Assembly (NCBI RefSeq): GCF_004363175.1
Contig: NZ_SNYR01000003.1
Span: forward strand, 5,001-69,000
Direction of reading: 5' to 3'
Length of the DNA: 64,000 nucleotides
From: Maritalea mobilis
Lineage (GTDB): Bacteria; Pseudomonadota; Alphaproteobacteria; Rhizobiales; Devosiaceae
The notes beneath the pieces were generated by a model. That model was not told the origin of the DNA. It ran no database searches and saw nothing but the letters and a program-made list of their open reading frames with translations. Below, one piece after another: positions 18,134 through 26,350 of the stretch; positions within the stretch are counted from its first letter, which is position 1, and each line of letters starts with the position of its first letter. The position numbers were made by a program, and so were the translations under genes.

Positions 18134-18874
18134 ATGGCCCAAACAACCATCCACCAAGATGAAGTTGAACGGTTCAACGCCATGGCCGATGAATGGTGGG
18201 ACCCGAAAGGCAAGTTCAAGCCATTGCATAAATTCAACCCGGTGCGCCTGTCCTATATCCGCGAGCAGGTGATCAATCATTTTGGTTTGGACCAAACGGC
18301 TCGCGAGCCCTTTAAAGGCTTGCGCTTGTTGGACATTGGCTGCGGCGGCGGCTTGTTGTGCGAACCGATGAAACGGCTTGGCGCCGATGTGATGGGCGCC
18401 GATGCGGGCGAGAAAAACATCAAGATCGCGCAAATCCACGCCGAACGGTCTGAACTCGACATTGATTATCGCGCCACCACCTCAGAGGCGCTGGCCGAAG
18501 CAGGCGAGCAATTTGATGTGGTGCTCAATATGGAAGTGGTGGAACACGTCGCCGATATTGAGCTCTATCTCAAAAGCTGCGCACAATTGGTGAAACCCGG
18601 CGGCCTGATGTTCGTGGCCACCATCAACCGCACCTTCAAAGCCTATGCCCTCGCCATTATCGGCGCTGAACATATTCTGCGCTGGCTGCCCAAAGGCACC
18701 CATTCCTACGACATGTTGGTGACACCGGAAGAAATCACGTCCAATCTCAAGCGCAATGGCATGCAAATTAAAGATCGGCTTGGCGTGAGCTACCATCCGT
18801 TAGAAGATGCGTGGAAACGCTCTCGCGACATGAGCGTCAATTATATGATGCTGGCGGAAAAGCCGAAGGGCTAA
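18134..18874 (+). CDS. ubiG: Ubiquinone biosynthesis O-methyltransferase UbiG
   Basis: Carries out both O-methylation steps of ubiquinone synthesis using S-adenosylmethionine. The 246-residue protein starts [20 protein letters not shown] and shows the UbiG signatures [19 protein letters not shown] and [15 protein letters not shown], the SAM-binding loop. ATG at 18134 is preceded by AAAGGAATTG; the longer frame from 18020 reads through promoter-like sequence and is unlikely. The divergent lysC-ubiG pair is common in Hyphomicrobiales. Confidence 0.95.
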   Translation: MAQTTIHQDEVERFNAMADEWWDPKGKFKPLHKFNPVRLSYIREQVINHFGLDQTAREPFKGLRLLDIGCGGGLLCEPMKRLGADVMGADAGEKNIKIAQIHAERSELDIDYRATTSEALAEAGEQFDVVLNMEVVEHVADIELYLKSCAQLVKPGGLMFVATINRTFKAYALAIIGAEHILRWLPKGTHSYDMLVTPEEITSNLKRNGMQIKDRLGVSYHPLEDAWKRSRDMSVNYMMLAEKPKG

Positions 18875-18905
18875 TCAGGGTATAAATTTCAATAGGGAGT
18901 TCGAC

Positions 18906-19619
18906 ATGAAAATTGCCAATATGAACTGGATGCAAGTCGAAGCCTATTTGGAAAAAGATGATCGCGTGATTGTGCCACTGGGCAGCACCGAGCAACATGC
19001 CTATCTATCGCTAAGCACCGACAATATTTTGTCCGAAAAAATTGCCACAGATGCGGCAGAGCCATTGGGCATTCCGGTCTTTCCAGTACAAGCCTATGGC
19101 ATCACACCAAGTTTTATGGCCTATCCCGGCACTGTCACTCTGCGCATGGCAACATTTTTGGCCGTCGTGCAGGACATTCTGACGAGCCTGAAACAAACCG
19201 GCTTTCGCCGCATCATGTTGTTGAATGGCCATGGCGGCAACATTCCTGCAGGCAATGCGGCGTTGGAATGGATGGGCGACCATCCTGAATGCAGTGTGAT
19301 CGTTCACAACTGGTGGATGGCACCAAAAACAATGGCCAAGGTCAAAGAAATCGACCCAATTGCCTCCCACGCATCCTGGATGGAAAACTTCCCTTGGACG
19401 CGCCTTGAGGGCGTTTCCCTACCCAGCCATCAAAAACCAATGGTCGATCTAGATCAGTTGCGCCGACTATCGCCCGAAAAAGCCCGCACCTTGCTCGAGG
19501 ATGGCAATTATGGCGGCCTCTATCAGCGCAGCGACGACGACATGAATTTGATTTGGCAAACCGCCCTCGACGAAGTGCGTGAGCTGCTCAATGGCAATTG
19601 GGACGATTTAAGCAAATAG
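18906..19619 (+). CDS. Creatininase family amidohydrolase
   Basis: A 237-residue metal-dependent amidohydrolase of the creatininase superfamily. Visible metal-site motifs are GSTEQHAYLSLSTD (Glu, His, Asp ligands) and LNGHGGN. The usual HAGExET region reads HASWMEN, so one of the two acidic residues there is changed. Relatives act on creatinine, cyclic formamides or riboflavin/F420 precursors; the substrate is not evident. It starts 31 bp after ubiG with GGGAG before the ATG and is probably in the same message. Confidence 0.8.
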   Translation: MKIANMNWMQVEAYLEKDDRVIVPLGSTEQHAYLSLSTDNILSEKIATDAAEPLGIPVFPVQAYGITPSFMAYPGTVTLRMATFLAVVQDILTSLKQTGFRRIMLLNGHGGNIPAGNAALEWMGDHPECSVIVHNWWMAPKTMAKVKEIDPIASHASWMENFPWTRLEGVSLPSHQKPMVDLDQLRRLSPEKARTLLEDGNYGGLYQRSDDDMNLIWQTALDEVRELLNGNWDDLSK

Positions 19620-19628
19620 GTATAAGGC

Positions 19629-20075
19629 TTAATTATGCTCTTCGGGCAAACGTGGCAGCGGCATAAAGTCAATATCATCTTCAATCAATGACGTGACTTC
19701 TTCTGCTGTCGCTTCCCCATAAATGCCGCGCCGTTGCTCTGGCTCTTCAGCCATTTTGCGCGCTTCTTCGGCAAAGCGTGTACCTACATATTCCGCTTCG
19801 CTTTCCACCTTAGAGCGCAAACGACGCAAAGCTTCACGCACTTCTTGCTGTTCAGGGTGGCCAGCGGAAAGGGCCATAGTTTTTTGCGGGACATCTTCGC
19901 GCTGGTTGGCTTTTTTGCCAACGGCTGGCGCCATCAAAGCCTTGTTCACTTCACTTGTGCCACACAAAGGACACTCCAAAACCCCCTGCTGCGCTTGCGC
20001 ATCATAGGCATTGGCATTTTTGAACCAAGCTTCAAACTTATGATCATTCTCGCAAATGAGCGAATACTGAATCAC
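19629..20075 (-). CDS. DUF1178 family protein
   Basis: A 148-residue cytoplasmic protein of unknown function, typical of alpha- and betaproteobacteria. It starts IQYSLICENDHKFEAWF and carries a CPLCGTSEVNKAL motif near residue 36, so the N-terminal part is probably a small zinc ribbon; the C-terminal half is helical and acidic. It lies downstream of the nitrilase-like gene on the same strand, an arrangement seen in relatives. Confidence 0.85.
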   Translation of the reverse strand: MIQYSLICENDHKFEAWFKNANAYDAQAQQGVLECPLCGTSEVNKALMAPAVGKKANQREDVPQKTMALSAGHPEQQEVREALRRLRSKVESEAEYVGTRFAEEARKMAEEPEQRRGIYGEATAEEVTSLIEDDIDFMPLPRLPEEHN

Positions 20076-20110
20076 GGAAGTTCACCCTTCAAATAAACAA
20101 CATATTTTGT

Positions 20111-20944
20111 TTATGACATATGTCGGTTAACGCTTAACGAAAATTCCCGGCGGTTGGCAAGTGTTGGCAACCGCATGCGGGCTTCCTTTATCAGGTTTAA
20201 ATCCAATGGCGCAATAATTAACCCAGGGCTTTTATCCGCTTTTTCGGCCAAAATGCGACCCCAAGGGTCAATAATCAGCGAATGGCCATAAGTGTTGCGC
20301 CCATTTTCATGGGCGCCACCTTGAGCCGCCGCCACCACAAAACTACCCGTTTCAATGGCCCGCGCCCGCAGCAACACATGCCAATGGGCTTCACCCGTGG
20401 GCACCGTAAAGGCAGCAGGCACCGCCATCACATTGGCATCGCCTTCGCGCAAAGCCGCATATAGATGAGCAAACCGCACATCATAACAAATGGAAAAACC
20501 CAAATTGATCGCCCCAACTGGGCACACCACAGCCTCTTCACCAGGCCGATAATTATCGCTTTCACGATAAGGATCGTCACCCTCAACATCTGCATCGAAC
20601 AGATGAATCTTGTCATAGGTGGTCAGCAACTCGCCATTGGGCGAAAACAGGAATGCGCGGTTAAACAACCGCCCATCCTCAGCAGGCACCGCCATGGAGC
20701 CAATGTGCAAATAAAGCGCATTGTTCCGGGCAATATCTGCCAAAGCACCCAATGTCTGTTCGACATTTTGCGCTGTCGCCCATTCATCAAGTTGTGCCCG
20801 CCTTTCAGCAAACATCACCGACATTTCAGGAGTTTGCAAATAGCTCACGCCTTGAGACGCGGCCGCCTGCGCGGCCTGCGCAATCGCGTCGATATTTTGA
20901 TCAACTTGCATGGAGCTGCACATTTGCAGTGCGGCAATTTTCAT
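20111..20944 (-). CDS. Nitrilase-superfamily carbon-nitrogen hydrolase (Nit1-like)
   Basis: A 277-residue cytoplasmic amidase with the complete Glu-Lys-Cys triad: E40 (QTPEMSVMF), K112 (TTYDKIHLFD) and C153 (SICYDVRF). The KIHLFD pattern is characteristic of the Nit1/NitFhit branch, whose members repair deaminated glutathione or hydrolyse omega-amides. The glutaredoxin gene 15 bp upstream would fit a glutathione role. The ATG at 20944 has GAGGTGAG in front; the GTG three codons earlier falls inside that site. Confidence 0.88.
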   Translation of the reverse strand: MKIAALQMCSSMQVDQNIDAIAQAAQAAASQGVSYLQTPEMSVMFAERRAQLDEWATAQNVEQTLGALADIARNNALYLHIGSMAVPAEDGRLFNRAFLFSPNGELLTTYDKIHLFDADVEGDDPYRESDNYRPGEEAVVCPVGAINLGFSICYDVRFAHLYAALREGDANVMAVPAAFTVPTGEAHWHVLLRARAIETGSFVVAAAQGGAHENGRNTYGHSLIIDPWGRILAEKADKSPGLIIAPLDLNLIKEARMRLPTLANRREFSLSVNRHMS

Positions 20945-20958
20945 TGGTCTCACCTCGG

Positions 20959-21228
20959 TTAAGAGGCGGCACGATCCTGAAGCAATGGGTCTAGCTTGCC
21001 CGCGCGATCTAGCGCCACAAGGTCGTCATAACCGCCAACATGATATTCATCGATAAAGATTTGCGGCACAGTTTGGCGTCCACGTGCCCGCTGAATCATC
21101 TTTTCACGCTCTTGTGGGTGACCCACAACGGTAATCTCAGTGAAGCTGACTTCTTTTTTGTTCAGCAACGCTTTTGCCGCCAAACAATAAGGACATGTTG
21201 GCGTTGTATAAAGCTCGATTTTAGGCAT
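20959..21228 (-). CDS. grxC: Glutaredoxin 3
   Basis: An 89-residue dithiol glutaredoxin that reduces disulfides with glutathione. The active site CPYC is near residues 12-15 (YTTPTCPYCLAAKALL), and the glutathione-binding TVPQIFIDEYHVGGYDD stretch is present. Length is normal for GrxC. It lies in the run comF-grxC-nitrilase-DUF1178, all on the minus strand with short gaps, so the four are probably co-transcribed. Confidence 0.94.
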   Translation of the reverse strand: MPKIELYTTPTCPYCLAAKALLNKKEVSFTEITVVGHPQEREKMIQRARGRQTVPQIFIDEYHVGGYDDLVALDRAGKLDPLLQDRAAS

Positions 21229-21260
21229 ATCTCACATCTCACACTGTTCGTTTGCGCCAA

Positions 21261-22049
21261 TCAGGGTTGGGAGGTGACCCGCGCAAAACAAATAACGTCA
21301 ATATGCTTGATATAATGGGAACGAAGCACTTTGGCTAGGGCTGTAATGGTGGCACCCGTCGTCATCACATCGTCAACTAAAATGATGCGATCGCTTTGCC
21401 GCCGCCCAAGAACTTCTGAATTCACTGCAAATGCCCCGCGCACATTTTTGGTGCGCGCCTTGGCTGAAAGCCCAACTTGTTGCCGCGTGGGCCGCACCCG
21501 CTGAACCAGATCATAGCAGGCGGGAAGCCCCGTCTGCCGCGCCAAAGCGCTGGCCAAAAGTGCCGACTGATTATACCGCCGAGACAGTTTGCGCTGCCAA
21601 TGCAAAGGCACCGGCACAATTACCCCCGGTTGCGCCCACAATTCAGGCGCCGCCCGCACCATAAGTTCGGCACAAAACCGCGCCATATCGTGCCGATCAC
21701 GATATTTCAAATTATGAACAAGCTCGCGTGCTTTGTCGTTAAACCGCAAGGCATAGCGTGCCCGATCATAGGGCGGTGGATGTGCCAAAGCTTCTGCGCT
21801 TTTCGCCCCCGGTCCCATATCCACACTGAACGGCAACCCCATCACCGGACAATAAGGCGCGGTTATATGATCTAACTGCGCCCAACAGGTGGGACATAAT
21901 TTCTGATTTTCGATAATCGGCCCGTCACAGGCTAGACACACTGGCGGAAACACCCTATCCAACACCGCAGATGGCAGTGCATTCATCAAGCGCGATGCGC
22001 GAGAAAAATGTCGAAGGAAATCGTCCTTTTCGATCCAACGCCCTGACAT
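21261..22049 (-). CDS. ComF family phosphoribosyltransferase-like protein
   Basis: A 262-residue protein of the ComF/GntX family. The N-terminal zinc-ribbon-like cysteines (VCLACDGP, KLCPTCWAQ) lie near residues 38-60, and the C-terminal phosphoribosyltransferase fold has the PRPP loop IILVDDVMTTGATI. In naturally competent bacteria ComF aids DNA uptake; in alphaproteobacteria its role is unclear and no competence genes are nearby. Its start is only 14 bp from the divergent methyltransferase start. Confidence 0.88.
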   Translation of the reverse strand: MSGRWIEKDDFLRHFSRASRLMNALPSAVLDRVFPPVCLACDGPIIENQKLCPTCWAQLDHITAPYCPVMGLPFSVDMGPGAKSAEALAHPPPYDRARYALRFNDKARELVHNLKYRDRHDMARFCAELMVRAAPELWAQPGVIVPVPLHWQRKLSRRYNQSALLASALARQTGLPACYDLVQRVRPTRQQVGLSAKARTKNVRGAFAVNSEVLGRRQSDRIILVDDVMTTGATITALAKVLRSHYIKHIDVICFARVTSQP

Positions 22050-22062
22050 GAAAGGTCTTTCA

Positions 22063-22959
22063 ATGGCACAAAATAATCAGGTTAAAAAATTGTTTGATCG
22101 TGAGCTTATTGCAAGACGCTTGCAAAAAGCCAGCATTTTCCAAACTGCATCTGGACCGGATAATTTTATTGCCGACCTGATCACCAACGACCTTAGGGAT
22201 CGTCTAAGCGCCATCACCCGCACCTTCAACAAGGCATTATTGCTGGCACCCCATCCTGACTTTTTCGCAAAAGATGTGCGCACTACAGAAGCGCCGATCA
22301 ATTTTGAATATGGCCTGACCTTGCCTCTGACGGAGGCCACTGATGTGACGATTTACGACCCGGCAAATCTGGCCCTCCCGCATAATGATTATGATCTGAT
22401 CGTCTCACTTGCAGATTTGCAAATGCTGGATGATGTGCCGGGCTTTTTCATTCAAGCGCAGCGATTTTTGCGACCCGACGGGCTTTGTGTTGTGGCCACG
22501 TTGGGCGGCGACAGCCTTACCGAATTGCGCCAAGCGTGGCTCAGCGCCGATGTGGAACATTCAGGCGGTGCCTATGCCCGTGTTGCGCCCTTTATTGACA
22601 TTCGTGATGGTGGCGCCCTGCTGCAACGTGGCGGCTTTGCCCTGCCCGTGAGCGACCTTGAACATCATGTGGTGCGCTATGGCCACCCGATCAGCCTGAT
22701 GGAAGAACTACGCCAGTTTGGCGCATCAAATCCACTGCTTGAGCGACCAAAGAACTTTGTGTCACGCAGCCTGTTGGCCAAAGCCGTTGAAAATTATCAA
22801 ACCCAATTTACGGACGAAGATGGCCGGTGTCGTGCAACGCTCGATTTGCTGTGGCTTATGGGGTGGACACCTCATGAAAGCCAGCAAAAACCAATGCGCC
22901 CTGGCAGCGCCAAAACCAGCCTCAAAGATGTTTTAGGTGATAAGTCGGAAAAGGGTTAA
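22063..22959 (+). CDS. BioC/NDUFAF5-like SAM-dependent methyltransferase
   Basis: A 298-residue class I methyltransferase-like protein starting KKLFDRELIARRLQKA and containing LLLAPHPDFFAKDV, YDLIVSLADLQMLDDVPGF and LRPDGLCVVATLGGDSLTELRQAW. This matches the alphaproteobacterial relatives of mitochondrial NDUFAF5, an arginine hydroxylase for complex I, and more distantly BioC. The SAM loop is degenerate (LAPHPD rather than GxGxG), as in that family. ATG at 22063 follows AAAGG. It ends four bases into the convergent pilin gene. Confidence 0.8.
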   Translation: MAQNNQVKKLFDRELIARRLQKASIFQTASGPDNFIADLITNDLRDRLSAITRTFNKALLLAPHPDFFAKDVRTTEAPINFEYGLTLPLTEATDVTIYDPANLALPHNDYDLIVSLADLQMLDDVPGFFIQAQRFLRPDGLCVVATLGGDSLTELRQAWLSADVEHSGGAYARVAPFIDIRDGGALLQRGGFALPVSDLEHHVVRYGHPISLMEELRQFGASNPLLERPKNFVSRSLLAKAVENYQTQFTDEDGRCRATLDLLWLMGWTPHESQQKPMRPGSAKTSLKDVLGDKSEKG

Positions 22960-23132
22960 CCGCCCATTGCATTGGTAAAGGCAGTGGCAACTGCGTTAAA
23001 AACATTGCCCAAATTGCCTGAAAGGCCCGTTACCGCGCCCAAAATAGCAACAGAAATCAAGGTACCGATCATAGCATATTGAATTGCTGTAGTGCCGCTC
23101 TCATCTGCCCAGAACCGCTTTAATACTGCCAT
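22956..23132 (-). CDS. Orphan Flp-type IVb pilin
   Basis: A 58-residue pilin precursor: short basic leader (MAVLKRFWADESG), a TTAIQYAMIGTLISVAILGAV hydrophobic helix starting right after the presumed cleavage glycine (G13) and a small Ser/Asn-rich tail. Flp pilins are exported and polymerised by the Tad system; no tad or cpa gene is in this window, so the machinery must be elsewhere. The usual Glu at +5 of the mature pilin (TAIEY) is Gln here (TAIQY). It lies 17 bp downstream of mutT. Confidence 0.85.
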   Translation of the reverse strand: MAVLKRFWADESGTTAIQYAMIGTLISVAILGAVTGLSGNLGNVFNAVATAFTNAMGG

Positions 23133-23149
23133 GTCCGTCCCTTTATGCC

Positions 23150-23560
23150 CTATAAAAGATCGCACAAATGGGCGATCAATGGTTCATCTGCAGGTGGCAT
23201 GTCATAGTCCCGCAACTTTTGAGGGCGCACCCATTTTAAAGCTTGATGTTCAAGCGCTTGCGGGGTGCCTTGCCACTTTCGACAGACATAAAGTGGCATG
23301 AGAAGGTGAAAACTTTCATAAGAAAATGAAGCGAAGGTGAGCGGGGCCAAACAGGCTGCTTGTGTATCAACCGCCAGCTCCTCCCGCAATTCACGGATCA
23401 AAGCTTCTTCAGGCGACTCGCCTTTTTCCAGCTTTCCGCCAGGAAATTCCCACAAACCACCCATATTTTTGTCTGCAGGACGTTGGGCAATAAGAACGCG
23501 CCGATCAGCATCAATCAGCGCGCAAGCTACAACACATAATAGCGATTTATCTCCACTCAC
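23150..23560 (-). CDS. mutT: 8-oxo-dGTP diphosphatase MutT
   Basis: Removes oxidised 8-oxo-dGTP from the nucleotide pool and so prevents A:T to C:G mutations. The 136-residue protein has the Nudix box with every fixed position: GGKLEKGESPEEALIRELREEL, preceded by the MutT-type MGGLWEFP. Length is typical. It follows the SRPBCC gene by 14 bp on the same strand, in the mutT-argJ neighbourhood common in alphaproteobacteria. Confidence 0.92.
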   Translation of the reverse strand: MSGDKSLLCVVACALIDADRRVLIAQRPADKNMGGLWEFPGGKLEKGESPEEALIRELREELAVDTQAACLAPLTFASFSYESFHLLMPLYVCRKWQGTPQALEHQALKWVRPQKLRDYDMPPADEPLIAHLCDLL

Positions 23561-23574
23561 AAACTCAACCCACC

Positions 23575-23991
23575 TTAGTTCTTATTCTTCGCTTCAACAT
23601 AGGCGGCAAAATTGTCCAAAATGGCTTGCCAACCTGCCCGCTGCATTTCTTGAGAATTTTCATGCTCTGCATCGAAGGTTTCAACCACTTTGACTTGACC
23701 GTCAATGGCGCTAAACAGCACAATCACTTCGCGACCATCTTCAAGCACATATTCGATCAATTCATGGGGAATGATCTGCACATAAGTGCCCACAAAATCA
23801 AAGCCCATGCTGCCATCTTTGGCTTCCATGCGCGCCCTTTGTTGCCCACCTTCGCGAAGATCCACCTCAGCGCTTACCGTGTGCCAATCATCAGACGCAG
23901 CGTTCCATTTCACAATATCTTCAGGCGTGTTCCACGCCATCCAAACTGTTTCAATATCGGCGTGAATAGTTGCTTCAACTGTGATCTTCAT
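23575..23991 (-). CDS. SRPBCC (AHSA1-like) domain protein
   Basis: A 138-residue single-domain protein of the START/Bet v1-like fold. It begins ITVEATIHADIETVWMAWNTPEDIVKW and continues DWHTVSAEVDLREGG, which is the AHSA1/YndB branch with a hydrophobic ligand cavity. No ligand or partner is known from sequence. ATG at 23991 is preceded by AGGAGG at 6 bases, a very strong site; the open frame extending 20 codons upstream overlaps argJ and is rejected. It is inserted between argJ and mutT. Confidence 0.86.
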   Translation of the reverse strand: MKITVEATIHADIETVWMAWNTPEDIVKWNAASDDWHTVSAEVDLREGGQQRARMEAKDGSMGFDFVGTYVQIIPHELIEYVLEDGREVIVLFSAIDGQVKVVETFDAEHENSQEMQRAGWQAILDNFAAYVEAKNKN

Positions 23992-24013
23992 TTTGGGCCT
24001 CCTGCCCATGGGG

Positions 24014-25243
24014 CTAACTGCGATAATCCCCATTAATGGTGATATAGCCATGGGTCAGATCACAGGTGTAAATGGTTGCTTTGCCTTCGCCCAATACCAA
24101 ATGAACCGAAATTTCGATCTGATCATTTTTCATATAGGCGGCGGCATCTTCTTCCCGATAACGAGGCGAGCGCCGCCCTTGTTCCGTCAACAACAAATCA
24201 CCGAAGCGAATTTCCAACTTATCGCGATCCGCAGGCTGCCCGGCTTTGCCAACAGCCATGACCACACGACCCCAATTCGCATCTTCCCCGGCAACCGCCG
24301 TTTTAACCAACGGTGAGTTGGCAATAGAGCGCGCGATAATATCCGCACTTTCATCAGAAGTGGCACCATCCACTTTTACGGTGATCAGCTTTTGCGCCCC
24401 TTCACCATCACAAACAATTTGCAACGCCAAATCATGCAGCACTGCATTCAACGCCTCCGCAAAGCCTGCACATCGCGGATCATCCAGATCTTCAATGGGA
24501 TCAATATTTGCCTTGCCCGTTGCAAACACCAAGCAGCAATCGGATGTCGACGTGTCGCTATCAACCGTGATGGCATTAAAGCTTTTCTGATTGGCTTTTT
24601 TCAGCAGCGCATCCAAAACAGGCGCAGCAACCGGCGCATCTGTGAAGATATAAGCCAGCATCGTCGCCATATTTGGCGCAATCATGCCGGAGCCTTTGGC
24701 AATACCAGAAATATTGACCTCAACCCCATCCATCACCAACACAGCGCCCGCGCCTTTGGCATAGGTGTCTGTGGTGCGGATAGCATTTGCCGCAGCCTGA
24801 TAATCGCCCAACTGGCTTTCATCCAGCTTGCTGATGGTTTCCATCATCGGTGCAGGATCTAGCGGCTCACCAATCACCCCGGTGGAGGAGACAAAAACAT
24901 CTTGTGGCGTACAGCCAATGAAGGCTGCAGCTGCTTGCGCGGTTTGCTCAACCGTTTCAGCACCCACTTTACCCACAAAGGCATTGGCGTTGCCCGCATT
25001 GACCAGCAGTCCACGGGCAACCCCATTTTCAATATGTGCTTTGCACCAATCAATCGGCGCAGACGCACATTTTGACGTGGTGAACACCCCGGCCACTTTT
25101 GTGCCTTCACTAAATTTTGCCAACAGCAAATTGTTGCGGCCTTTATAGCCAGCACCAATAGGGGCGGTGAAAAGCTCCACCCCTTCAATCACATTCAATT
25201 CAGCAAATTGCGCAGGCGCAAGTGGGGAGATGTTCAGTTCCAT
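24014..25243 (-). CDS. argJ: Bifunctional glutamate N-acetyltransferase / amino-acid acetyltransferase ArgJ
   Basis: Recycles the acetyl group from N-acetylornithine to glutamate in arginine synthesis, and may also make acetylglutamate from acetyl-CoA. The 409-residue precursor cleaves itself into two chains at the conserved threonine motif. SGIAKGSGMIAPNMATMLAY, just before the cut, and ITVDSDTSTSD after it are both visible. The start at 25243 matches the family N terminus (LAPAQFAEL). It is 10 bp downstream of the parvulin gene. Confidence 0.95.
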   Translation of the reverse strand: MELNISPLAPAQFAELNVIEGVELFTAPIGAGYKGRNNLLLAKFSEGTKVAGVFTTSKCASAPIDWCKAHIENGVARGLLVNAGNANAFVGKVGAETVEQTAQAAAAFIGCTPQDVFVSSTGVIGEPLDPAPMMETISKLDESQLGDYQAAANAIRTTDTYAKGAGAVLVMDGVEVNISGIAKGSGMIAPNMATMLAYIFTDAPVAAPVLDALLKKANQKSFNAITVDSDTSTSDCCLVFATGKANIDPIEDLDDPRCAGFAEALNAVLHDLALQIVCDGEGAQKLITVKVDGATSDESADIIARSIANSPLVKTAVAGEDANWGRVVMAVGKAGQPADRDKLEIRFGDLLLTEQGRRSPRYREEDAAAYMKNDQIEISVHLVLGEGKATIYTCDLTHGYITINGDYRS

Positions 25244-25253
25244 CCAAAGGTTC

Positions 25254-26117
25254 CTATTCCACGATCTCGATGGTGAGTTCTTCTTTATTTTTGGCCACGA
25301 TCTCTTCGAACTTTTTAGCCAATACGCGTTGACGCACTTGCTGCTGCACTTGCTCAAATGCAGGTGGCTCTGCAGCTTTGCGATCTTCCAGCTTAATCAC
25401 GTGCCAACCAAATTGAGACTGCACAGGCGCAGAAATTTTGCCAACCTCTAGCGCGTTTGCAGCTTCATAAAATTCAGGCACCATGTCACCTTCAGCAAAA
25501 TAGCCAAGGTCGCCACCTTGCGGCCCGCTTGGGCCAGTGGATTTAGCTTTTGCCACTTCCACAAAGTCAGCACCATTGTTCAACTCGTCAACAATGGCTT
25601 TCGCGTCATCTTCACTTTCAACCAAAATATGGCGAGCACGCAATTGCTCTTTGCCTTCAAAATCTTTGAAGATGTCATCATATTCAGCTTTCACTTCTTC
25701 ATCAGTGATGCCTTTGGCCACAACTTCTTCCAAATAAGCGCGACGCAATGCACGATCTTCCAAATAGGCCTTGCGGCGAGCAAACACATCGCTATCCGCC
25801 ATGCCTTCATCCCGCGCAACCTGCGCCATCACTTTCATATCCACGAGCATCTGGATCACAAATTGACGACGCTGCTGCGGTGGAATTTGCGCAATGTCTT
25901 GGCCCAAATCTTCAATGGCATACACAAGGTCAAGTTCGGTGATGTTTTCATCGCCAACCTTGGCAACAACTTTCTCAGGATCAAACTGCGGCGCTTCCTG
26001 TTGAGTAGCGTCTTGTGCCATAGCGCCAGAGACCGCAAAGACCGAACCAACGGTAACAACCCCTCCCAAGACCAAAGCTGAGGTAAAGTTTTTAAGTTGG
26101 TGAATCATTCCGGTCAT
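25254..26117 (-). CDS. Periplasmic parvulin-type peptidyl-prolyl isomerase
   Basis: A 287-residue exported foldase. An N-terminal signal peptide (about residues 1-34, ending SGAMAQ) is followed by a SurA-like chaperone segment (about 45-135) and one parvulin domain (about 145-240: RARHILVESEDDAKAIVDEL, FVEVAKAKSTGPSGPQGGDLGYF, PVQSQFGWHVIKLED). It helps fold secreted and outer-membrane proteins, which fits its divergent neighbour secA. The ATG at 26117 has AAGGAAAG in front. Confidence 0.92.
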   Translation of the reverse strand: MTGMIHQLKNFTSALVLGGVVTVGSVFAVSGAMAQDATQQEAPQFDPEKVVAKVGDENITELDLVYAIEDLGQDIAQIPPQQRRQFVIQMLVDMKVMAQVARDEGMADSDVFARRKAYLEDRALRRAYLEEVVAKGITDEEVKAEYDDIFKDFEGKEQLRARHILVESEDDAKAIVDELNNGADFVEVAKAKSTGPSGPQGGDLGYFAEGDMVPEFYEAANALEVGKISAPVQSQFGWHVIKLEDRKAAEPPAFEQVQQQVRQRVLAKKFEEIVAKNKEELTIEIVE

Positions 26118-26198
26118 AAGACTTTCCTTTTTTCATGTGTGGCTGACTTTTCATCGCCAGATACAATTAGTCGTGAGGTTTGCGTGATTTGTGAAGCG

Positions 26199-26227
26199 TT
26201 GACAAGACACTTTGCCAGCACTACATC
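26199..26227 (+). promoter_or_regulatory. Candidate secA promoter
   Basis: A perfect -35 TTGACA (26199-26204) is followed at 17 bases by TACATC (26222-26227), a poor -10. It lies 124 bases upstream of the secA start in the 233-bp gap shared with the divergent parvulin gene. The -35 is convincing; the -10 is not. Confidence 0.4.
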
Positions 26228-26350
26228 TCCCAACGCTGCTTTTTTAGTGGCCAATTGTGGCATTTGATCGTGTCGCATGGAAATTCGAACACATTCCTGT
26301 CGCCTTGAAGGCTTAAAACCCGCTTTGAGGCATCAATAAGGACATTTGTC

